Positions 1 to 4,336 of a DNA stretch of 5,318 nucleotides are shown one piece after another. The position numbers and the translations under genes are program-made. The stretch comes from Nitrososphaerales archaeon (lineage in GTDB: Archaea; Thermoproteota; Nitrososphaeria; Nitrososphaerales; Gagatemarchaeaceae). Location: contig JASHVT010000129.1 of NCBI GenBank assembly GCA_030039515.1, positions 1 through 5,318 of the forward strand, written 5' to 3'. The stretch's first letter is position 1; each line of letters starts with the position of its first letter. Below the pieces are notes generated by a model. It worked only from the letters and a program-made list of their open reading frames with translations, had not been told where the DNA came from and did no database searches.

Positions 1-265
1 AGAATCGACTCGTGGCTTGTCGGGAGGATCGGCGCCCGCATGCTCCGACGCTGGCCACCGGGTTTGTTAGGTTAGCGGTTGCCAACTCGGAGTCGTCTCC
101 ATCCTGCGCGTCGGTTGCTGAGCTCTGGGCTTTCGGCTTGTCTACGAGCGGCAGGCGATTCCTCCACTTTCTGCCCGTGAGAACCCTCGCGGCGACCACT
201 ATGGCTATGATGGCCACTGTGAGTCCCACGATCAGTGCGGCTCTCTGGTCAACCGGCAACGTCAT
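1..265 (-). CDS. Unrecognised single-pass membrane protein, 5' part (runs off left edge)
   Basis: A minus-strand frame is open from an ATG at 265 to the window edge, 88 codons, with no stop. I do not recognise a family. Residues about 9-30 (AALIVGLTVAIIAIVVAARV and following) form one hydrophobic helix, immediately followed by a basic stretch, GRKWRNR. This fits an N-terminal membrane anchor with the remainder on the cytoplasmic side by the positive-inside rule. The rest (residues about 38-88) is polar, rich in Ala, Ser, Asp and Thr, and looks like a disordered linker. An in-frame TAA at 298-296 limits any upstream extension; a TTG four codons before the ATG is a possible alternative start. 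A TATA-like CTTAACAA lies about 31 bases upstream. The gene is divergent from the acidic microprotein gene. The anchor is convincing; the coding status of the tail near the edge is less certain because no homologue is evident and the end is missing. Confidence 0.55.
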   Translation of the reverse strand, partial: MTLPVDQRAALIVGLTVAIIAIVVAARVLTGRKWRNRLPLVDKPKAQSSATDAQDGDDSELATANLTNPVASVGACGRRSSRQATSRF

Positions 266-292
266 AGGAAGACGCAATTCCTGTGCGTCGCG

Positions 293-300
293 TTGTTAAG
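293..300 (-). promoter_or_regulatory. TATA-like box for the left-edge membrane protein
   Basis: On the minus strand this reads CTTAACAA, centred about 31 bases upstream of the ATG at 265. The spacing is close to that of the other TATA-like boxes in this window and would give a very short or absent 5' leader. The box overlaps the in-frame stop codon upstream of the gene. A chance match cannot be excluded. Confidence 0.35.
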
Positions 301-341
301 CTCGCCTCCAACCGGCGCCATCAAGAACGGCCACCGAGAAG

Positions 342-349
342 CTTAATAG
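342..349 (+). promoter_or_regulatory. TATA-like box for the acidic microprotein
   Basis: CTTAATAG is centred about 29 bases before the ATG at 375, preceded by a purine-rich GAGAA that could serve as a BRE for transcription factor B. It is an A/T island in GC-rich surroundings. Transcription would be predicted to start near 372, so the message would be nearly leaderless; consistent with this, no Shine-Dalgarno sequence precedes the ATG. Confidence 0.5.
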
Positions 350-374
350 CGTAACCCGGTCTCGGTCGCAGACC

Positions 375-467
375 ATGTCTGAAGAGGACCAGGAACTCGA
401 CGAGGACTTCGACGAAGACCTAGACGAGGACGGCTGGGAAGAAGACTCGGACGAAGAAGGCTTCTAG
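375..467 (+). CDS. 30-residue hyperacidic microprotein, function unknown
   Basis: A short ATG-to-TAG frame encodes 30 residues, of which 19 are Asp or Glu and none is Lys, Arg or His. Residues 8-19 form three consecutive tetrads of a hydrophobic residue followed by D-E-D (LDED, FDED, LDED), then GW at 20-21, a second acidic run, and a C-terminal GF. No in-frame ATG, GTG or TTG lies just upstream. A TATA-like CTTAATAG about 29 bases before the ATG supports a leaderless gene of its own. It sits between a divergent membrane protein gene and the triosephosphate isomerase gene, 63 bases before the latter. I do not recognise a family. An acidic, periodic peptide could bind a basic protein, metal ions or a nucleic-acid-binding partner, but that is speculation. 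The alternative is a chance frame in GA-rich DNA; the promoter, clean start and stop, and periodicity argue against it but do not prove translation. Confidence 0.55.
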   Translation: MSEEDQELDEDFDEDLDEDGWEEDSDEEGF

Positions 468-497
468 GTACCCGCGGCGCCAGAGCCGCCAGACTGT

Positions 498-505
498 CTA
501 TTAAC
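498..505 (+). promoter_or_regulatory. TATA-like box for triosephosphate isomerase
   Basis: CTATTAAC is centred about 29 bases before the TTG start at 531. It lies in the 63-base gap after the acidic microprotein, so the isomerase gene probably has its own promoter and does not depend on read-through. Predicted transcription would start around 526-530, giving essentially no 5' leader. Confidence 0.5.
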
Positions 506-530
506 AGGGTCTGGACGCCGTGAAAATGCC

Positions 531-1202
531 TTGGTCAAAGGGACTCTGATAATCAACTTCAAGAACTATCCGGAGGTGATGGGCGACGGCTCGGCGAGGC
601 TGGCGAAGGCTGCGCAGATGGCTTCTGACAGAACTGGCGCCGAGGTGATAGTCGCGCCGCCGGCGCCGATGCTCGCGATGCTGGCCTCTGAGGTCGAGAT
701 ACAGGTCTACGCCCAGGCGGTCAGCTCGGTCGAAGGCGACAGGACGACGGGGGCGGTCCTGCCCGAGGCCGTGAAGTCCGTAGGCGCGAGCGGCGCCATC
801 CTGAACCACAGCGAGTCGAGGGTCGCGCCGCGGGATCTGAGGAGGCTGGTCGCAAGGCTCTCGAAGCTCTCGCTCGACTCCTGCGTCTGCGCCAGGACGT
901 CGTCGGAGGCGGCACGGTTGGCTACCTTGGGAAGCAGGTATCTCGCCATAGAACCTCCGGAGCTGATCGGGACGGGCGTGGCGGTCTCGAGAGCGAAGCC
1001 TGGCTTGGTGAGCTCTGCGGTCGAGGCGGCCAGGGGGTCAGGGTACAAGGGGAGGCTCCTGTGTGGAGCGGGCATAGTCGGGGCCGAGGACGTCGAGAAG
1101 GCGGTAGAGCTCGGCGCCGAGGGCGTGCTCGTCTCAAGCGGGATAGTGAAGGCGAGGTCCTGGGAGTCCAGGATTGAGGAACTCGTCCGTCCTCTAGGTT
1201 GA
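531..1202 (+). CDS. tpiA: Triosephosphate isomerase (archaeal short form)
   Basis: Cytoplasmic enzyme interconverting glyceraldehyde 3-phosphate and dihydroxyacetone phosphate, in glycolysis and gluconeogenesis. The 223-residue length is typical of archaeal TIMs, which are about 30 residues shorter than the roughly 250-residue bacterial and eukaryotic forms. Catalytic residues are all present: Asn9 and Lys11 (INFKNY), His93 (NHSE) and the base Glu141 at the start of the flexible loop-6 segment (EPPELIGTG). The phosphate-binding GAG at 179-181 and the GVLVSSG turn at 198-204 are also present. The start is TTG at 531: it places Asn-Phe-Lys at the usual distance from the N-terminus and lies about 29 bases after a TATA-like box. 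The only nearby ATG, at 526, is out of frame. No Shine-Dalgarno is evident. Glutamate dehydrogenase follows on the same strand after 43 bases. The product, aldolase substrate triose phosphate, connects directly to the aldolase and fructose-bisphosphatase encoded downstream. Confidence 0.96.
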   Translation: MVKGTLIINFKNYPEVMGDGSARLAKAAQMASDRTGAEVIVAPPAPMLAMLASEVEIQVYAQAVSSVEGDRTTGAVLPEAVKSVGASGAILNHSESRVAPRDLRRLVARLSKLSLDSCVCARTSSEAARLATLGSRYLAIEPPELIGTGVAVSRAKPGLVSSAVEAARGSGYKGRLLCGAGIVGAEDVEKAVELGAEGVLVSSGIVKARSWESRIEELVRPLG

Positions 1203-1217
1203 AGGGGCTCACAATCC

Positions 1218-1225
1218 GTAAATAC
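1218..1225 (+). promoter_or_regulatory. TATA-like box for glutamate dehydrogenase
   Basis: GTAAATAC is centred about 24-25 bases before the ATG at 1246, within the 43-base gap after triosephosphate isomerase. It would support independent, leaderless transcription. Alternatively the gene may be co-transcribed with the isomerase and use the purine-rich AAGGGGG at 1232-1238, about 7 bases before the ATG, as a Shine-Dalgarno site. Both may operate. Confidence 0.4.
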
Positions 1226-1245
1226 GATATGAAGGGGGCGGCGCC

Positions 1246-2499
1246 ATGAGTCAGGCTAAACCTAACCCGTTCGAGAATGCGCTCGAGCAGCTGAGGATTG
1301 CTGCTGGGTACCTGAAGTTGGACGAGGGGATACACCAGATGCTCGCGCACCCGAAGAGAGAGGTCACGGTGTCGCTCCCTGTAAAGATGGACGACGGCAA
1401 GATCAAGGTGTTCACCGGCTTCAGGGTACAGCACAACGACGCCAGAGGCCCATTCAAGGGCGGGATTAGGTACCACCCCAACGTCTCGCTGGACGAGGTG
1501 AGAGCGCTGTCGTCGTGGATGACTTGGAAGACCAGCGTTGTCAACATACCGTTCGGCGGAGGCAAGGGGGGCATCATCTGCGACCCCAAGAGCATGTCCC
1601 CGGGCGAGCTCGAGCGCATGACGAGGCGCTTCGCCTTCGCTATAGCCCCCATAATCGGCCCTTACAAGGACGTCCCGGCGCCTGACGTGTACACCAACGC
1701 GCAGACGATGGCATGGATCATGGACGTCTACAACATGATCAACGGCGTAATGTCTCCGGCGGTGATCACTGGCAAGCCCATCGCCTTGGGAGGCTCGCTC
1801 GGAAGAGACAGGGCGACGGGCAGGGGAGCTGTCTTCGTCACGGTGGAGGCAGCGAAGGTGAAGAAGCTAGACCTGAAGAAGGCGACCTTCGCGGTGCAGG
1901 GGTTCGGCAACGCAGGATCCAACTACGCGGAGATTCTGCAGGAGCACGGGCCAAAGCTGATGGGAGCCAGCGACTCGAGCGGCGCCATAATGAGCAAGAC
2001 CGGGATGGACGCGGGCAAACTCGTGGCCTACAAGGAGAAGACAGGCTCAGTCTCCGGATTCCCGGGCAGCCAGCCCATCTCCAACGCGGAGCTCCTCCAG
2101 ATGGATGTCGACATCCTGTCCCCCGCAGCCCTCGAGAACCAGATCCTGCCTGACATCGCCAAGGGCGTCAAGGCAAAGATCGTCGCAGAGTGCGCCAACG
2201 GACCGACGACGCCGGAAGCCGACAAGATCCTTGCGAAGAACGGGGTCTTCGTCTGCCCGGACATCCTCGCCAACGCGGGCGGCGTGGTCGTCAGCTACCT
2301 CGAGTGGGTCCAGAACCTGGAGAGGATCGCCTGGTCGGAGGATGAGGTGAACTCCATGCTGGAGAAGAAGATGATCGGGGCGTTCAAGGACGTCCACGAC
2401 GCCAGCGTGAAGTACAACGTCGACATGAGGACCGGTGCGATGATCACCGCGGTCGGCAGGGTGGCCGAGGCCGTGAAGGGCCTGGGCCTGTTCCCATAG
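1246..2499 (+). CDS. gdhA: Glutamate dehydrogenase (hexameric family)
   Basis: Reversible oxidative deamination of glutamate to 2-oxoglutarate and ammonium with NAD or NADP; a cytoplasmic link between amino-acid and carbon metabolism. At 417 residues it has the length of archaeal and bacterial hexameric enzymes. The N-terminal dimerisation/substrate domain carries Lys71 (PFKGGIRYHP), Lys95 (TWK) and catalytic Lys107 in GGGKGG, with the active-site Asp147 in PAPDV. The Rossmann domain starts near residue 180 and has the dinucleotide loop GFGNAG at 219-224. Asp243 (ASDSSG) lies at the end of the second strand, where it may influence NAD versus NADP preference, but I cannot assign the cofactor from this alone. 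The C-terminal signature NAGGVVVSYLEWVQN (343-357) is intact, including substrate-contacting Ser350. The ATG at 1246 is supported by a TATA-like box and a weak purine-rich site. It ends one base from the convergent fructose-bisphosphatase gene. Nothing is missing or unusual in the catalytic residues. Confidence 0.96.
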   Translation: MSQAKPNPFENALEQLRIAAGYLKLDEGIHQMLAHPKREVTVSLPVKMDDGKIKVFTGFRVQHNDARGPFKGGIRYHPNVSLDEVRALSSWMTWKTSVVNIPFGGGKGGIICDPKSMSPGELERMTRRFAFAIAPIIGPYKDVPAPDVYTNAQTMAWIMDVYNMINGVMSPAVITGKPIALGGSLGRDRATGRGAVFVTVEAAKVKKLDLKKATFAVQGFGNAGSNYAEILQEHGPKLMGASDSSGAIMSKTGMDAGKLVAYKEKTGSVSGFPGSQPISNAELLQMDVDILSPAALENQILPDIAKGVKAKIVAECANGPTTPEADKILAKNGVFVCPDILANAGGVVVSYLEWVQNLERIAWSEDEVNSMLEKKMIGAFKDVHDASVKYNVDMRTGAMITAVGRVAEAVKGLGLFP

Positions 2500-2500
2500 G

Positions 2501-3406
2501 CTAGTTCTGGCCCTCGGCGGAGACCATCCGCTCGAGGTCTCGCACGACCTCGGCAGACCCTATGTACGCGGGCGAAGGTTCAGAGAGCGTCCTGGGCTCT
2601 ACGTCTAGGACGTTCCTCCTGCCGTCCGATGCGTACCCTCCTGCCTGTTCGTTGATGAACGCCATGGGTGCGGTCTCGTATAGGACCCTAAGCTTGCCTT
2701 GAGGCCTGTTGACGAACTGAGGATAGGCGAAGATCCCGCCCCGCGAAAGCACCTGGTTGTAGTCCCCCACGAAAGTGCCGCAGTACCTCGTCCTCAGGCC
2801 CCGGCCCTCCAGGGTGTCCACGAATTCCCTCACCGGGGGCGTCCATTCCTTCCTTGAGCCGCCGAAACCATACACCTCCGGCTTCTCCGGGAGCCGGAGG
2901 TTCAGGCCGGAGAGCTCGAAGGACGAAGGCCCGGCCTCGTCCCTGACGGCCACGAACCTGTGCACGCCCTTCCCGAACGAGAGCGTTATGGTAAGCATGC
3001 TGCCGTATGTCACGTACATCGCACCTAGCAGGCTCCTGCCGCTTGCTGGGAGCCTCTTCGAATAGAAGCCGAATATGCTACCAAGGGGGTTGTTGGTCTC
3101 CACGTTGGAGCTCCCGTCGAGCGGGTCCATAGCCACGTGGACGTCGCCCTTCCCCTCGAGCGGCTCCTGCATCTCCTCGGAGGCCACCTCCTCGACCATC
3201 CCGGTCCCCAGGAGCGCCTCGGCGAACTCGTCGTTCGAGAAAACATCGATGGCCTTCTGCCGCTCGCCGGACGGGTTCACGGAGGCCAGGAGCCCAGCCT
3301 TGGTCGGGATGGCCTCGGACACCGCGAGGCTGCCCTTGGCGACGACCATCGCGACCGTTCCCAACTCCTCTGGAGCGTTCAGCCTGAGGAACTCCTCCAG
3401 CTTCAT
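2501..3406 (-). CDS. fbp: Fructose-1,6-bisphosphatase, class I
   Basis: Hydrolyses fructose 1,6-bisphosphate to fructose 6-phosphate and phosphate, the committing step of gluconeogenesis; Mg-dependent and cytoplasmic. The class I (FBPase/IMPase superfamily) signatures are clear: GERQKAIDVFSND at 47-59, the metal-binding SEE at 76-78, and MDPLDGSSNV at 93-102 with metal ligands Asp94 and Asp97. Substrate residues match the family: Arg207-Tyr208 (RYCG), Tyr228 (FAYP), Lys238 (GKLR) and metal ligand Glu244 in LYETAPMAF. I chose ATG 3406, giving 301 residues; the frame stays open further upstream, but that extension runs into the aldolase gene and lacks family features. TTG at 3409 is also possible. 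The N-terminus is shorter than in the bacterial and animal enzymes, which carry an AMP-inhibition site there, so AMP control is probably absent or different (inference). The gene is divergent from the aldolase and convergent with glutamate dehydrogenase. Confidence 0.95.
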   Translation of the reverse strand: MKLEEFLRLNAPEELGTVAMVVAKGSLAVSEAIPTKAGLLASVNPSGERQKAIDVFSNDEFAEALLGTGMVEEVASEEMQEPLEGKGDVHVAMDPLDGSSNVETNNPLGSIFGFYSKRLPASGRSLLGAMYVTYGSMLTITLSFGKGVHRFVAVRDEAGPSSFELSGLNLRLPEKPEVYGFGGSRKEWTPPVREFVDTLEGRGLRTRYCGTFVGDYNQVLSRGGIFAYPQFVNRPQGKLRVLYETAPMAFINEQAGGYASDGRRNVLDVEPRTLSEPSPAYIGSAEVVRDLERMVSAEGQN

Positions 3407-3432
3407 CAAGCGGGCGGTGGCTCCGGTCTCCT

Positions 3433-3440
3433 CTTTTAGA
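3433..3440 (-). promoter_or_regulatory. TATA-like box for fructose-1,6-bisphosphatase
   Basis: On the minus strand this reads TCTAAAAG, within a longer A/T-rich CATAATCTAAAA, centred about 30 bases before the ATG at 3406 and about 27 before the in-frame TTG at 3409. It supports the shorter protein start over the longer open frame. A GAGGAG at the 3' side of the box is too far upstream, over 20 bases, to act as a Shine-Dalgarno for this start. Confidence 0.45.
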
Positions 3441-3476
3441 TTATGCCGCCGGGCCGCCCGTGAGAGCAGCGCATCA

Positions 3477-3484
3477 TTAAAATA
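3477..3484 (+). promoter_or_regulatory. TATA-like box for fructose-bisphosphate aldolase
   Basis: TTAAAATA is centred about 25 bases before the ATG at 3506. It is the best TATA match in the window. Predicted transcription would begin at or within a base or two of the ATG, a leaderless message. It lies about 40 bases from the oppositely oriented box of the fructose-bisphosphatase gene, so both promoters share a 99-base divergent region. Confidence 0.6.
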
Positions 3485-3505
3485 GAGTTCGAGGCAGTTC
3501 GCGAT

Positions 3506-4258
3506 ATGAAACAGGACAGGATGTCCCCGTTCTTGAAAGACGGCAAGAGCATGCTCCTCGCGTACGACCAGGGCCTCGAGCACGGGCCGTCGACAGACTT
3601 CGACGACAGGAACGTCGACCCCTCCTTCGTCATGGACATCGCCTCGAAGGGCGGCTTCAACGGCATCGTCTTCCAGAAAGGCGTCGCTGAGAGGTTCTAC
3701 GACGGCAAGGTACCGCTCATAATCAAGCTCAACGGGAAGTCGAGCCTCCCCAAGGGAGAGCCCGTCTCAAGGCAGGAGTGCAGCGTGGAGCACGCCGTGT
3801 CCTTGGGCGCAAAGGGAGTCGGGTACACGATCTACCTGGGAAGCCAGCACGAGGCAGTCATGTTCTCAGAGTTCGGGCAGATCCAGGAGGAGGCGCACAG
3901 GCGGGGCCTCCCTGCCATAGCCTGGATCTATCCCAGAGGGGAGGCTGTGAAGAGCGACACGACGAAGGAGATAGTCTCCTATGCTGCGCGGGCCGGGCTC
4001 GAACTCGGGGCAGACGCGGTGAAGATCAAGTATACGGGGGACGCGGAGAGTTTCTCCTGGGCTGTCAAGGCGGCCGCGGGCGCGAAGGTCTTCATGAGCG
4101 GCGGCCCGAAGGCTCCTACGGACGAAGACTTCCTGAGCCAGGTCAGGGGAGTCATGGGCGCCCGCGCCACAGGCGTCGCGGTGGGTAGGAACGTCTGGCA
4201 GAACCCGGACCCGATGGCCATGGCGGGCAAGCTCAAGGCGATTATCTTCGGGGCATAG
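3506..4258 (+). CDS. fba: Fructose-1,6-bisphosphate aldolase, archaeal class I (DhnA type)
   Basis: Condenses dihydroxyacetone phosphate and glyceraldehyde 3-phosphate to fructose 1,6-bisphosphate, or cleaves it, through a Schiff base without metal; cytoplasmic. The 250-residue protein is a TIM barrel of the DhnA/FbaB/LsrF-like family and resembles the archaeal class I enzyme known from Thermoproteus tenax. Visible signatures are AYDQGLEHGP at 19-28 with Asp21, the AWIYPRG segment with Tyr142 as the likely acid/base residue, and AVKIKYTGD at 171-179, where Lys173 aligns with the family's Schiff-base lysine. Phosphate-binding loops are MSGGPK (197-202) and AVGRNVWQ (225-232). A strong TATA-like box 25 bases upstream supports the ATG. 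It is divergent from fructose-bisphosphatase, which consumes its product. The same family includes transketolase-like ADH synthases (MJ0400 type) and LsrF; the close match around YPRG and KIKYTGD favours aldolase. Confidence 0.93.
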   Translation: MKQDRMSPFLKDGKSMLLAYDQGLEHGPSTDFDDRNVDPSFVMDIASKGGFNGIVFQKGVAERFYDGKVPLIIKLNGKSSLPKGEPVSRQECSVEHAVSLGAKGVGYTIYLGSQHEAVMFSEFGQIQEEAHRRGLPAIAWIYPRGEAVKSDTTKEIVSYAARAGLELGADAVKIKYTGDAESFSWAVKAAAGAKVFMSGGPKAPTDEDFLSQVRGVMGARATGVAVGRNVWQNPDPMAMAGKLKAIIFGA

Positions 4259-4273
4259 GACAATCGCCGACTC

Positions 4274-4313
4274 GAGCCGTAGACCGTCCCAAGCGGGCAG
4301 GCAGGTCCGGCTC
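4274..4313. other. Imperfect stem-loop in the convergent gap between aldolase and cyclase
   Basis: GAGCCG (4274-4279) pairs with CGGCTC (4308-4313); after a two-base bulge GACC (4282-4285) pairs with GGTC (4304-4307), and CCC (4288-4290) can pair with GGG (4295-4297). The element lies between the converging ends of two genes, where a two-way terminator or 3'-end processing structure could sit. There is no T-rich tract on either side, which archaeal termination normally needs, so the role is uncertain and chance pairing in GC-rich DNA is possible. Nothing else stands out in this 78-base gap. Confidence 0.25.
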
Positions 4314-4336
4314 TAGAACGTAGAGATGGCTCTGAG

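Noticed and set aside
12..299. A plus-strand 95-codon frame at the left end
   Set aside because: It has no family features and is opposed by a minus-strand frame with a clear membrane helix, a basic flank and a TATA-like box at the right distance, so it is most likely a shadow.
1229..1231. An ATG upstream of glutamate dehydrogenase
   Set aside because: It is out of frame with the dehydrogenase; the ATG at 1246 gives the expected N-terminus.
922..1476. A 184-codon minus-strand frame across the isomerase/dehydrogenase junction
   Set aside because: It lies antisense to two genes with intact catalytic motifs, is rich in Arg, Pro and Ser as expected for the complement of GC-rich coding DNA, and has no recognisable motif.
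3075..3485. A 136-codon plus-strand frame antisense to the phosphatase
   Set aside because: It covers the complement of the conserved metal-binding DPLDG region and has no independent promoter or homology-like signature.
3407..3583. An N-terminal extension of the fructose-bisphosphatase by up to 59 residues
   Set aside because: It would overlap the aldolase coding region and both promoters, and it carries no class I phosphatase features; the ATG at 3406 fits the TATA-like box.
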